This document shows positions 8,283 through 17,111 of a stretch of DNA of 64,000 nucleotides, piece by piece. Numbering within the stretch: position 1 is the first letter of the stretch; every line of letters begins with the position of its first letter. The stretch is from Paenirhizobium naphthalenivorans (GTDB taxonomy: Bacteria > Pseudomonadota > Alphaproteobacteria > Rhizobiales > Rhizobiaceae). Position numbers and translations under genes: made by a program. Under the pieces are notes generated by a model. That model made no database searches. It was not told the origin of the DNA and saw only the letters and a list, made by a program, of their open reading frames with translations. The stretch covers positions 268,538-332,537 of the forward strand of contig NZ_BJZP01000003.1 of NCBI RefSeq assembly GCF_007992095.1, in the 5' to 3' direction.

Positions 8283-9947
8283 TCAGATCCGTGCGCAGAA
8301 ACCGTCCTGGGCCTCGACCAGAACCACGCCGTCGATCAGGCTGCCGGAAAGACCGGGCATGCCGACCAGTTCCCTGATCTCTATGTGGGATGGCAGTCTC
8401 ACCGCCTGCGGACCACCCCGCAGGTTGAAGATGAACAGCAGACGGTCGTCGCCTTTCGCGCGGGTGAAAGCGAGTACGTCCTCGTCGAGGTCGAGGAATT
8501 GCATGTCGCCGTCGGTGAGCGCCGGGTGAGCCTTTCGGAAGGCGAGCGTATGGCGATAGTGCTCCAGCACCGAGCCACCCTTGCCCTCTTGCGTATCGAC
8601 CGCCAGCGCCCGATGCTCGGCCGGCACCGGCAGCCAGCTCTTTTTCGCCGTGGTGAAGCCGGCATGATCCTCAGCGGAGGCCCACGGCATCGGTGTGCGG
8701 CAACCGTCGCGCCCCTTGAAGCTCGGCCAGAAGCGGATGCCGTAGGGGTCGGTCAGATCCTCGAACGCAAGCTCCGCCTCCGGCAACCCCAGTTCCTCGC
8801 CCTGATAGAGGCAGATCGAACCGCGCAAGCTCGCAAGCACGCTGACGGCGAGCTTCGCCACCGCCTCGCGCTCCTCGGCATTCTCGATGAACCGGCTGAC
8901 GTGCCGATTGACGTCGTGGTTGGAAAAAGCCCAGCACACCCAACCATCGGCCACGGAATTATGGAAGGCCTCGCAGCAATGACGGATGTGGTTTGGCGTG
9001 AAGTCCGGACCGAGCAGGTCGAAAGTATAGCACATGTGCAGCTTGTCGCCGCCGGCGGTATAGGCGGCGACCGTCTTCAGCGAACGCGCGCCATCACCCA
9101 CCTCGCCGACCGAAGTGCGCCCGTCATATTGGTCGAGCAGCGCGCGAAACCGCTTGAGGAACGCCACATTCTCCGGCTGGGTCTTGTCATAGAGGTGGCT
9201 CTGCATGCCGTAAGGGTTGACGTCCGGCGCATCGAGCCCGGCGTCCTCGCTGTCAGGAGCATGGGGCGGATTGTCCCGCAATTCCTTGTCGTGGAAATAA
9301 TAGTTCACGGTATCGAGGCGGAAGCCATCGACGCCCCGGTCGAGCCAGAACTTGGCCGCCGACAGCAGGGCCTCCTGGACCTCGTGATTGTGGAAATCGA
9401 GGTCCGGCTGCGAGGCGAGGAAATTGTGCATGTAATATTGCTTGCGCACTCCGTCCCATTCCCAGGCGGGACCGCCGAACACCGAAAGCCAATTGTTCGG
9501 CGCCGTGCCGTCCGGTTTGGGGGCAGCCCAGACAAACCAGTCTGCCTTCGGATTGTCGCGACTCGTCCGACTTTCCTTGAACCAAGGATGCTGGTCGGAC
9601 GTATGCGACAGCACCAGGTCGATGATGATCTTGAGGCCAAGCCGATGCGCTTGCGCCATCATCGCGTCGAAGTCGGCAAGCGTCCCGAACATCGGATCGA
9701 CGTTGCAATAGTCGGAGACATCATAGCCCATGTCGGCCATCGGCGAGGTGAAAAAGGGCGAAAGCCAGATCGCGTCGACTCCAAGCGCCGCGATATAGGG
9801 CAGTCTTTGGGTAACCCCCTTGAGGTCGCCGATCCCGTCGCCATCCGTGTCCTGGAACGAACGCGGATAGACCTGGTAGATCACCGCGCCGCGCCACCAG
9901 TCGGCATTGCTCTCGTGGGGCTCGGCCCTGGCTTGGCTCTTCGTCAT
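8283..9947 (-). CDS. aglA: Alpha-glucosidase, GH13 family
   Basis: This 554-residue cytosolic enzyme hydrolyses alpha-glucosidic bonds of short maltodextrins, sucrose or trehalose-like sugars. Motifs in order are VIYQVYPRSFQDTDGDGIGD at the barrel entrance (calcium/early strand), GVDAIWLSPFF, DLVLSHTSDQHPWF (region I), DGFRLDTVNYYF with the catalytic Asp nucleophile (region II), a Glu acid in VGEVGDG (region III) and FSNHDVNR (region IV). It closely resembles rhizobial AglA-type enzymes, but no agl ABC transporter lies nearby. AGGAG is five bases before ATG. There is no signal peptide. Confidence 0.92.
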   Translation of the reverse strand: MTKSQARAEPHESNADWWRGAVIYQVYPRSFQDTDGDGIGDLKGVTQRLPYIAALGVDAIWLSPFFTSPMADMGYDVSDYCNVDPMFGTLADFDAMMAQAHRLGLKIIIDLVLSHTSDQHPWFKESRTSRDNPKADWFVWAAPKPDGTAPNNWLSVFGGPAWEWDGVRKQYYMHNFLASQPDLDFHNHEVQEALLSAAKFWLDRGVDGFRLDTVNYYFHDKELRDNPPHAPDSEDAGLDAPDVNPYGMQSHLYDKTQPENVAFLKRFRALLDQYDGRTSVGEVGDGARSLKTVAAYTAGGDKLHMCYTFDLLGPDFTPNHIRHCCEAFHNSVADGWVCWAFSNHDVNRHVSRFIENAEEREAVAKLAVSVLASLRGSICLYQGEELGLPEAELAFEDLTDPYGIRFWPSFKGRDGCRTPMPWASAEDHAGFTTAKKSWLPVPAEHRALAVDTQEGKGGSVLEHYRHTLAFRKAHPALTDGDMQFLDLDEDVLAFTRAKGDDRLLFIFNLRGGPQAVRLPSHIEIRELVGMPGLSGSLIDGVVLVEAQDGFCARI

Positions 9948-10252
9948 GCGCGCTCCTGTCGGGATGGTGAGACGGTGGGTATGTCAGCGAATATAAGCGA
10001 CCGCGCGCCGATGGCGAGTGCCGAAATCGCAGGAGCGGCTGCCAAATTCGGCAAAGCTCGGACAGGCGGGATGGCGCCCGTCAGGCCTCTGACATGCGGC
10101 TGTAACATTGCCCGACCATAAGGGTCGTCAAAGACGAGGGCACCTTGAGTCCCGAGGCCCCTTCCCGCACATGCGGACGTCGGACGGGGACGCGATGCGG
10201 ACGACCGGCCCATGCGCCGCCGGCCCGCCACCGAGAGAACAGCGATCACGCC
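9948..10252. other. Divergent intergenic region, no gene seen
   Basis: This 305-bp stretch separates the divergent alpha-glucosidase and glycosyltransferase genes. I see no ORF with family sequence, no RNA gene and no convincing operator. It is expected to hold promoters for both directions. Confidence 0.45.
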
Positions 10253-11320
10253 ATGCCCAAGATCATGATCGTCACCGATGCCTGGCACCCGCAGGTGAAC
10301 GGCGTCGTCCGCTCGATCGAGACGACCAATCGCGAGTTGGCCGCCATGGGGTACGACGTGGCAATGATCACGCCGAAGCCCTTTCGCAGCATCCCCATGC
10401 CCACCTATCCGGAAATCAGGCTGTCGCTCGCCCGCTACGGCCAGATCGCCCGCATGATCGAGGCGGAGAAGCCGGACTTCATGCACATTGCCACCGAGGG
10501 GCCGCTGGGCCTGATGGCGCGCCGCTGGTGCCTCAGGCATGACATGGCCTTTTCCACCAGCTACCACACCCGCTTCCCGGAATATGTGCGCACCCGCATC
10601 CCCGTGCCGCTCGGCTGGCTTTATGCCTATGTCCGCTGGTTCCACAATCGCGGCGGCGCCTGCATGGTCGCGACGGAAAGCCTGAGACGGGAACTGGCGG
10701 CAAAGGGCATCGCCAATCTCTGTCTGTGGAGCCGCGGCATAGACCTCAAGCTGTTCCACCCGAGGCCGCGGAGCGCAGTGCCGTTCGGCCTGGCCCGCCC
10801 CATTTTCATGACCATCGGCCGGGTCGCGGTGGAGAAGAACCTGCCCGCCTTCCTCGATCTCGACTTGCCGGGCTCCAAGGTCGTCGTCGGTGACGGCCCG
10901 GCGCGCGCCGAACTGGAGGCGCAATATCCCCACGTACATTTCACCGGCGTCAAGTTCGGTGAACAACTGGCTGCGGCCTACGCCGAGGCAGATGTCTTCG
11001 TCTTCCCCTCCAAGACGGACACGTTCGGCAACACGATCCTGGAGGCGCTCGCCTCCGGTGTCCCGGTTGCGGCCTATCCCGTCACAGGCCCGGCCGACAT
11101 CATTCCGGCTGGCAGTGGGGCCGGCGCCCTTGATGACGACCTGCTTACCGCATGCCTCGCCGCGCTTGAACGGTCACGCACGGAGGCCCGCCATCTCGCC
11201 GAGGGGTTCACCTGGCAGGCGGCGACGAAACAGTTTCTCGACAATGTCATTGAAGCAAAGACCCAGGCAAGAAGAAGGCGCCTGTCGCGCCGTCAGCCGA
11301 ACCAGCCGGCTGATGCCTGA
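10253..11320 (+). CDS. GT4-type glycosyltransferase
   Basis: The 355-residue protein has the GT-B fold of family 4. The N-terminal half begins with IVTDAWHPQVNGVVRSIE, the acceptor-side signature shared with GDP-mannose-dependent alpha-mannosyltransferases of the MgtA/PimB group. The C-terminal half has IGRVAVEKNLPAF, VGDGPARAELE and the EX7E nucleotide-sugar motif in SKTDTFGNTILEALASGVPV. Start ATG 10253 sits at the family's N-terminus with a weak GAGAGA site. It is likely peripheral on the inner membrane and acts on a lipid or polysaccharide acceptor; donor and acceptor are not determined. It converges on der. Confidence 0.85.
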   Translation: MPKIMIVTDAWHPQVNGVVRSIETTNRELAAMGYDVAMITPKPFRSIPMPTYPEIRLSLARYGQIARMIEAEKPDFMHIATEGPLGLMARRWCLRHDMAFSTSYHTRFPEYVRTRIPVPLGWLYAYVRWFHNRGGACMVATESLRRELAAKGIANLCLWSRGIDLKLFHPRPRSAVPFGLARPIFMTIGRVAVEKNLPAFLDLDLPGSKVVVGDGPARAELEAQYPHVHFTGVKFGEQLAAAYAEADVFVFPSKTDTFGNTILEALASGVPVAAYPVTGPADIIPAGSGAGALDDDLLTACLAALERSRTEARHLAEGFTWQAATKQFLDNVIEAKTQARRRRLSRRQPNQPADA

Positions 11321-11321
11321 G

Positions 11322-11351
11322 CAAAAGGAAGAAGCGCCTCAGCGCTTCTTC
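11322..11351 (-). terminator. Terminator of der overlapping its stop codon
   Basis: A 9-10 bp inverted repeat (11328-11337 with 11342-11351) with a four-base loop lies across the der stop codon and is followed on the minus strand by CTTTTG. The plus-strand reading also forms the hairpin, so it may stop the convergent glycosyltransferase transcript too. Confidence 0.65.
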
Positions 11352-12766
11352 TTGCGGTTCTCGAACGGGTTTTCGCCCGCCTTGAAATGGATGCGGATCG
11401 GCACCCCCGGCATGTCGAAATCGGCGCGCAGGCCATTGGTCAGATAGCGCACATAGCTCTCCGGCAAGGCATCGGCACGGGTGCAGGAAATCATGAAGGC
11501 GGGCGGACGGGCCTTCACCTGCGTCATGTACTTGAGCTTGATGCGGCGGCCCGAAACGGCCGGTGGCGGATGCTGGACCTGCGTGTGCTCGAGCCAGCGG
11601 TTGAGCTTGGCGGTCGAGATGCGCTTGTTCCACACCCGGTCCGTCTCGATGATCGACTGCATCAGCTTGTCGAGCCCGTAACCGGTCTGGCCGGACATCG
11701 GCACCGCACGGATGCCGCGCGCCTGCGGCAACAGCCGTTCGGTCTTCTCGCGCAGTTCCGCGAGCACCGCCTGCGGATCCTCGACCAGATCCCACTTGTT
11801 GAAGGCGAGCACGGCGGCACGACCTTCGCGCAGCACGAGGTCGACGATCTGCAGGTCCTGCTTCTCGAACGGAATGGTCGCGTCGAAGACGATGACCACC
11901 GTTTCGGCGAAGCGGATGGCGCGCAACGCGTCGGCGACCGAGAGCTTCTCCAGCTTCTCCTGCACGCGCGCCTTGCGCCGCATGCCGGCAGTGTCGAACA
12001 TCTTGATGGTCCGCCCACGCCAGTCCCATTCGACCGAGATGCTGTCGCGGGTGATGCCGGCCTCCGGGCCGGTCAGCAGCCTGTCCTCGCCGAGAAAGCG
12101 GTTGATCAGTGTGGACTTGCCGGCATTCGGCCGGCCGACGATCGCCACGCGCAGCGGCTTGGTCTCGTCATACTCGGGCTCGATCTCATCGCCGGCCTCA
12201 TCACCGACTTCCGCCGCCGTGACCCTGACATCGGTCTCCGCTTCATCGACCTCTTCCGGGAACGCGACCTCTTCACCGATCGCCGCGACAATGGCGTCTC
12301 GCAGGTCGATCATGCCCTGACCGTGTTCGGCCGAGATCGGCACGGGCTCTCCGAGCCCAAGCGTGAAGGCGTCGTAGAAACCGCCTTCAGACCCCTTGGC
12401 CTCCGACTTGTTGGCCACCAGCACGACCGGCTTGCCGCTGCGGCGCAGAAGCTCGCCGAAGGTCTTGTCGAGCGGCGTCAGGCCGGCCTTGGCATCGACC
12501 ACGAAGAGGGTCAGATCCGCCTCGTCGATCGCCGCCTCGGTCTGGGCGCGCATACGGCCCTCAAGCGTGTCCGGGCCGGTCTCTTCGAGGCCGGCCGTGT
12601 CGATGATGGTGAAGCGCAGGTCGATCAGCTTGGCGTCGCCGGGGCGACGGTCGCGGGTGACGCCCGGTGTATCGTCGACGAGCGCCAGCTTCTTGCCAAC
12701 CAGACGGTTGAACAAGGTCGACTTGCCGACATTCGGACGCCCGACGATGGCGACGGTAAAACTCAT
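11339..12766 (-). CDS. der: Ribosome biogenesis GTPase Der (EngA)
   Basis: This 475-residue double GTPase is needed for 50S ribosome maturation. G domain 1 begins with the P-loop [12 protein letters not shown] (residues about 8-19) and has [15 protein letters not shown] and NKSE; G domain 2 carries [12 protein letters not shown] near 212-223, DTAGMRRKA and NKWD. The C-terminal KH-like domain follows from about 380 and ends in a basic RKKKR tail. An acidic linker between the G domains (residues about 175-205) is longer than in E. coli. Gene length is normal. It lies 38 bp after a YfgM-like gene. Confidence 0.97.
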   Translation of the reverse strand: MSFTVAIVGRPNVGKSTLFNRLVGKKLALVDDTPGVTRDRRPGDAKLIDLRFTIIDTAGLEETGPDTLEGRMRAQTEAAIDEADLTLFVVDAKAGLTPLDKTFGELLRRSGKPVVLVANKSEAKGSEGGFYDAFTLGLGEPVPISAEHGQGMIDLRDAIVAAIGEEVAFPEEVDEAETDVRVTAAEVGDEAGDEIEPEYDETKPLRVAIVGRPNAGKSTLINRFLGEDRLLTGPEAGITRDSISVEWDWRGRTIKMFDTAGMRRKARVQEKLEKLSVADALRAIRFAETVVIVFDATIPFEKQDLQIVDLVLREGRAAVLAFNKWDLVEDPQAVLAELREKTERLLPQARGIRAVPMSGQTGYGLDKLMQSIIETDRVWNKRISTAKLNRWLEHTQVQHPPPAVSGRRIKLKYMTQVKARPPAFMISCTRADALPESYVRYLTNGLRADFDMPGVPIRIHFKAGENPFENRKKKR

Positions 12767-12804
12767 GACTGATCACGTCCTTCCGGCGTTTCCGCCTTGT
12801 CGAC

Positions 12805-13476
12805 TTACGGCGCCTTGCCGGAAGCCTTGATATTGTCGAGCATCATCTGCGCCCGGCTGGCGACATTACGCGGCGCTTCGGCATCCTCGACGATCAGGGT
12901 GAACCACTCGCGCGCCTTGGCCATGTCACCGGCCTTGTAGGCGGAAAGGCCGAGCGCCTCGCGGGCCGAATGGCGCAACGCGTCGCGCGGCGTCGCCATC
13001 GCCTCGACCTCGGCGGAGACCTGTTCATAGGTGCCGGAGTCGATCAGCAGCCAAGCCGCCCGCATGCGAGCGACGTCGCGGATCACCACCGGAACCGAGG
13101 TGTCCTTGCCGATTGCCGAGAAAGCCTCGATCGCGGCGGCCGGGTCTCCCTTTTCCGCCTCGACGGTCGCCGAGCGCATCCGCGCCAGCACCGCATAGGC
13201 GCCGTAGCCATCCTTTTCGAGGGCGGCGAGCGCGGCCTTGGCCTCATCGCCCTTGCCCTCGTTGGCAAGCGTCAGCGCGGCGAGGAACTTGTCGCCGGCA
13301 TTCGAAGACTGGCTCTCGTGCCAGTATTCATAGCCGCGATAGCCCGCGGTCCCGACAACGATCAAAACGGCGAGAGCGATGACGAAACGGCCATAGCTTT
13401 TCCAGGCATTGCGGAACTGGTCGGAGCGCAGCTCCTCATTGACTTCGCGGATAAAGCTGTCGTTGTTGTCAACCAT
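12805..13476 (-). CDS. YfgM-like tetratricopeptide membrane protein
   Basis: The 223-residue protein has a short cytosolic N-terminus, one membrane helix at about residues 29-47 (FVIALAVLIVVGTAGYRGYEYW), and a periplasmic helical TPR domain. This is the architecture of YfgM, which associates with the SecYEG translocon and periplasmic chaperones. The early motif with a charged FIREVNEELRSDQ segment is typical of the alphaproteobacterial branch. It lies upstream of der as yfgM does in enterobacteria, but the bamB gene that normally separates them is absent here. GGAAG precedes ATG 13476. Confidence 0.8.
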   Translation of the reverse strand: MVDNNDSFIREVNEELRSDQFRNAWKSYGRFVIALAVLIVVGTAGYRGYEYWHESQSSNAGDKFLAALTLANEGKGDEAKAALAALEKDGYGAYAVLARMRSATVEAEKGDPAAAIEAFSAIGKDTSVPVVIRDVARMRAAWLLIDSGTYEQVSAEVEAMATPRDALRHSAREALGLSAYKAGDMAKAREWFTLIVEDAEAPRNVASRAQMMLDNIKASGKAP

Positions 13477-13595
13477 GAATGCTTCCGGACCGGCCGGCCT
13501 TTCGATGCAATGTTATGCGTGAGCGGCCTTCTAACCGATTTTTCCGCAGTTGTAAGCGGAAAACGGCGAGAAGGCCCGTTGGCAGGCGCGACAGT

Positions 13596-14180
13596 TCACA
13601 TGGGAAGAGGAAGCGGCGCAACGCCGATCAAAAGCAAATGCAGCTTCCAGATGAACAATCCCCAGACGACGATGCCGCCGACCACCGCCGCCACATCATA
13701 AATTCCCGAGACAAACGGGCGCAGCGTAATCTCGCCGGCGCGCTGGCGGCGCTTCAGCGAAATGCGCACAATCACACCCCAGGCAAGAAAGGAGCCGAAC
13801 AGCAGCACCGAGGCGAGATCGCCATTGGAGAGAAGATGCGCGAGCGCCCAGATCTTCACCGACAGCACCATCGGATGCTTGGTCTTCGTGGCGATATGGC
13901 CGGCCGGCAGAAGGCCAGCGATCAGACAGATCATGGCGAACAGCATCAGTGTCAGCGTCAGGTGCGTCATGCCCTTGGGCGGGAACCACAGGTCGACCAC
14001 CGGCGCCTGTTGCCAGCCGTAGACCAGAACGACGAGCGAGATGACACTTGCCACACCGTGGATGGCCTTCCAGCCACCATCACCGAACCTCTCCACCATC
14101 GCCGTGCGGAACCCCGGGGCGACGACGCGGACCATGTGCGTGCCGATGAAAAGTATGATCCCAAGGATCAGGACTGTCAT
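13596..14180 (-). CDS. NnrU family integral membrane protein
   Basis: The 194-residue protein has about six hydrophobic helices and the NnrU hallmarks: N-terminal LFIGTHMVRVVAPGFR, GWKAIHGVASVISLVVLVYGW, and the central HPMVLSVKIWALAHLLSNGDLASVLLF region, where His residues may bind haem-like cofactors. NnrU is linked with nitric-oxide respiration in Rhodobacter, while plant homologues (Z-ISO) are haem isomerases of 15-cis-zeta-carotene. No denitrification gene is near, so the role here is open. It is transcribed alone on the minus strand. Confidence 0.85.
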   Translation of the reverse strand: MTVLILGIILFIGTHMVRVVAPGFRTAMVERFGDGGWKAIHGVASVISLVVLVYGWQQAPVVDLWFPPKGMTHLTLTLMLFAMICLIAGLLPAGHIATKTKHPMVLSVKIWALAHLLSNGDLASVLLFGSFLAWGVIVRISLKRRQRAGEITLRPFVSGIYDVAAVVGGIVVWGLFIWKLHLLLIGVAPLPLPM

Positions 14181-14308
14181 GGTGGAACCTCAATCAGTGA
14201 ATTGCCTTTGATTGGCATAAAGGTCGGCGCGCGGAAATTCCAGCCCGTTCAAAGCTTCGCCGCATTTGCCTGACAGAAAACCACCCTTGATCCTTGTCAG
14301 GTTTTTCG

Positions 14309-15307
14309 ATGTCGCGTCCGTATTGTGTCTCTTCCCTTCTCATCCTGCTTCTCGCACAGCCGGCGTTGGCCGATCCGCGGGAGACCCCGACGGTACCCAG
14401 GCCGAAGCAGCTGTTGCTGATTTCCTTCGATGGGGCCCATGACAATGCCTTGTGGGTGAAGAGCCGCGACATCGCGCGTCGCGCCAACGCGCATTTCACC
14501 TATTTTCTCTCCTGCACGATGCTGATCCCGCGCGCCGAGGCCAAGGGCTACAAGGGGCCTGGCATGAAGGCCGGCAAGTCCAATATCGGCTTTGCCCCGA
14601 GCGCCGAGAATGTGGCGATCCGGCTCGACCATATCTGGAACGCCCGCCAGGAGGGGCACGAGATCGCCAGCCATGCCTGCGGCCATTTCGACGGAAAGGA
14701 CTGGACCAAAGCGGACTGGCTGTCCGAGTTCCAAACGTTCCGCGAAGTCGTCGCCAACGCGTGGAAGGCAAACGGCCTTGCCGACAGGGAGCCGCGAGGC
14801 TGGGCGGCTTTCGCCAGGGCCAGCATCCGCGGCTTCCGCGCGCCCTATCTCTCGGCGCCCGACAGTCTGGTGGCAGCGGAAAGGGAGTTCGGCTTCACCT
14901 ACGACGCAAGCCTCGTCACCAAGGGAGCGATGCCACCCGACGAGAATGGTTCGCTCGTGCGCTTTGGCCTGCCGCTGATCCCCGAAGGGCCGAAGAACCG
15001 CAACATCATCGGCATGGACTATAATCTTTTCATCCGCCACTCGGCCGGTATGGACAATCCCTCGCAATCGCGGGAATTCGAGGAGCGTAGCTACGCGGCC
15101 TTCAAGGCCGCCTTCGACAAGGAGTACGAGGGTGATCGGATCCCGCTGCAATTCGGCTTTCATTTCGTCGAGATGAATGGCGGCGCCTACTGGCGGGCAA
15201 TGGAACGGCTGGTAACCGATGTCTGCCACCGTGCCGACGTCGCCTGCGTCAGCTATTCCGAGGCGATCGATCTTCTGGCGAAGCAGGCGGAAAAGCCGCA
15301 CTCCTGA
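14309..15307 (+). CDS. Exported polysaccharide deacetylase (CE4-like)
   Basis: The 332-residue protein has an N-terminal signal peptide (residues 1-22, hydrophobic LLILLLAQPALA with a likely cut after ALA). The deacetylase core begins with LLISFDGAHDNALW, in which the second Asp of the usual FDD is replaced by Gly followed by Ala-His-Asp, and EIASHACGHFDG supplies the metal-binding His pair. The FRAPYLSAP motif follows (arginine and aromatic catalytic-site residues). It therefore keeps most CE4 residues but varies at the first motif. Start ATG 14309 gives the clean signal peptide; a TTG five codons upstream is possible. Substrate may be peptidoglycan or an exopolysaccharide. Confidence 0.78.
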   Translation: MSRPYCVSSLLILLLAQPALADPRETPTVPRPKQLLLISFDGAHDNALWVKSRDIARRANAHFTYFLSCTMLIPRAEAKGYKGPGMKAGKSNIGFAPSAENVAIRLDHIWNARQEGHEIASHACGHFDGKDWTKADWLSEFQTFREVVANAWKANGLADREPRGWAAFARASIRGFRAPYLSAPDSLVAAEREFGFTYDASLVTKGAMPPDENGSLVRFGLPLIPEGPKNRNIIGMDYNLFIRHSAGMDNPSQSREFEERSYAAFKAAFDKEYEGDRIPLQFGFHFVEMNGGAYWRAMERLVTDVCHRADVACVSYSEAIDLLAKQAEKPHS

Positions 15308-15679
15308 TCTTTGCCGTGGGGAAATTTTTCCCGGAACTGAAATTTTCACGCAATCCAATCAAGCACATGGCCGACCGCGAACGCTGCGATTGTCCCCGTC
15401 CGCGCGGCCCGATCTATCCTGACCGGGTCATCGGACGGGACACCGGGTCGCGAACCGGCTTCCTCCATCCTCTTCGAGGCTCGGCGCCGATGACGGTCGT
15501 GACGGGACGGTGAGCGGCATTTTGACGATCCCCGCGAGCCGAAAGGCGCCCCAAACGACCGGGGCAGGCGGAAAGCCTGATACCTTTACCCAGTTTCAAC
15601 CCCGCCTGCCCTCCTCCCGAAAGCAAAACCGCGCCGGACGTCCCCGGCGCGGCCAAAGTTGCTGCGGTCTTCGGCAGGC
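15308..15679. other. Convergent intergenic region with one terminator
   Basis: The 372-bp gap separates the deacetylase gene from the 3' end of bacA. Apart from the bacA terminator near its right end I see no gene; short open frames here lack a ribosome site and recognisable sequence. Confidence 0.5.
15625..15652 (-). terminator. Rho-independent terminator of bacA
   Basis: A perfect 9-bp GC stem (15629-15637 with 15644-15652) with a six-base loop is followed on the minus strand by TTTT, 28 bp after the bacA stop codon. Confidence 0.78.
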
Positions 15680-16945
15680 TTATTTCCTGCCAACCACGTC
15701 ACCGTTGTCAGCCAGATATTCCTGATCGATACCCGGCAGCGGTTCGTTGTCGATTGCGGCCTCGAAGGCGCGCAAGCGCTTTTGAATCGACAGCAACTCG
15801 ACGATCGTCGGCCAAACGTTGACCAGATACTGGAACGAGTTCGACACCTGACCGAAGGCCGTTAGAATCTGCTGGAAGATACCATAAGTGATCTTCACGG
15901 CCACGATGGTCGGAACGAGGAAGAAATACAGGAACAATCCATCGGCCTGCCCGTAGAAGGAACGAGCCAGATTGAAATAGGTGTAGTGGAAATACAGCCG
16001 AAAATAGTTGCGTCGGACATTAATGAACAGTTCGGCGATGGTCAGCGGCTGAGCGCGGTCGGCGTGGTCCTCGCCATAGACCAGTTCTTTACGGTAGGCG
16101 GCTTCGACGCGCTGATTGCGGAATTCCAGCCCCGGAAGCTTGATGCCGACGAGCGCCAAAAGCGCCGTTCCGAACACCGACCAGACCAGCGCCAACCAGA
16201 ACAGGCTGTGCGGAATGCTGCCGATGATCGGTAGTTCGGTGACATAACCTGATAGCATGAACAGGATCGGCAGGAAGGCCACGAGGTTCATCACCGCGTT
16301 GATCAGACTGACGCCGAGTCCCTCGAAGGTGGAGGCAAACCGCATCGTATCTTCCTGGACACGCTGCGAGGCGCCTTCGATATGACGCACCTTCGGCCAC
16401 ATCGACATGTAGTAATTGTTCATCGCCGTGCGCCAGCGAAAGACGTAATGACTGACGAAGAAGCGCACGACCACGAAGACGGCAACATTCAGGAAAGCGA
16501 TGCTCCAGAAGGTGATCATCAGACTGTAGAAGTCCCAAGTCGTGACCCCCGGCTTGCCCTGAAGGGCATTCTGCAAGAGGTCGCCGAAGGGACGGCGCCA
16601 GTTGTTGAGGAGCACAGAGACCTGAACGTCAAAATACGTGGTGAAAATAATGAAGTAGGAGCCCCATATGGCCCAGTGCCGCCATGGGTGGTCCTTGGCG
16701 TAGAACTCCCAGAACAACCCGAAGGCCAACGCCCACACGCCGGTGTAGAGATAGAACCACAGATAGTCGGGCGTAACGAAAAAGCTCAGGTTGATGATCG
16801 GCTCGGCGTCTTCCGGCAACGGCGGCAATCCGATGGCAGTCCCCATCTGTGCACCGAACAGATACCAGACAAGGATCGACAGGAGCGTCCAGATTGCGAA
16901 GGATGAAAAGAACAGTTTCGGCTTGGGAAAGAAGGATTGGAACAC
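15680..16945 (-). CDS. bacA: Peptide antibiotic/VLCFA transporter SbmA/BacA
   Basis: This inner-membrane protein takes up antimicrobial peptides and, in rhizobia, is required for survival in legume nodules and for very-long-chain fatty-acid-modified lipid A. The N-terminal [18 protein letters not shown] and the internal [15 protein letters not shown] and [10 protein letters not shown] motifs are characteristic. About seven to eight membrane helices are visible. I chose the GTG at 16945, giving 421 residues, because the rhizobial BacA N-terminus starts exactly there; the frame continues to ATG 17041 and TTG 17044, which would add 32-33 unrelated residues and have no good ribosome site either. 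Followed by a terminator. Confidence 0.92.
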   Translation of the reverse strand: MFQSFFPKPKLFFSSFAIWTLLSILVWYLFGAQMGTAIGLPPLPEDAEPIINLSFFVTPDYLWFYLYTGVWALAFGLFWEFYAKDHPWRHWAIWGSYFIIFTTYFDVQVSVLLNNWRRPFGDLLQNALQGKPGVTTWDFYSLMITFWSIAFLNVAVFVVVRFFVSHYVFRWRTAMNNYYMSMWPKVRHIEGASQRVQEDTMRFASTFEGLGVSLINAVMNLVAFLPILFMLSGYVTELPIIGSIPHSLFWLALVWSVFGTALLALVGIKLPGLEFRNQRVEAAYRKELVYGEDHADRAQPLTIAELFINVRRNYFRLYFHYTYFNLARSFYGQADGLFLYFFLVPTIVAVKITYGIFQQILTAFGQVSNSFQYLVNVWPTIVELLSIQKRLRAFEAAIDNEPLPGIDQEYLADNGDVVGRK

Positions 16946-17111
16946 GGAGTGGTCTGCTTTCTCGGCGTGGGACAAGAGGGCCTTCAAGAAACCGCTCTTT
17001 GGCGCGAAACTAGGGCAGAAAAAAGTGGCCAGCAATGCCATCAACCGATTGTGACGGATTTGGCCTGCGCCAATTCACAGTTTCACGCCAACGTGTGGCT
17101 TTGCCGTCAAA

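Noticed and set aside
8283..10121. Large plus-strand open frame opposite the alpha-glucosidase
   Set aside because: It is the complementary shadow of a high-GC gene with clear GH13 motifs on the minus strand.
15316..15513. Short plus-strand open frame downstream of the deacetylase
   Set aside because: No ribosome site, no recognisable sequence, and it lies in the gap before the bacA terminator.
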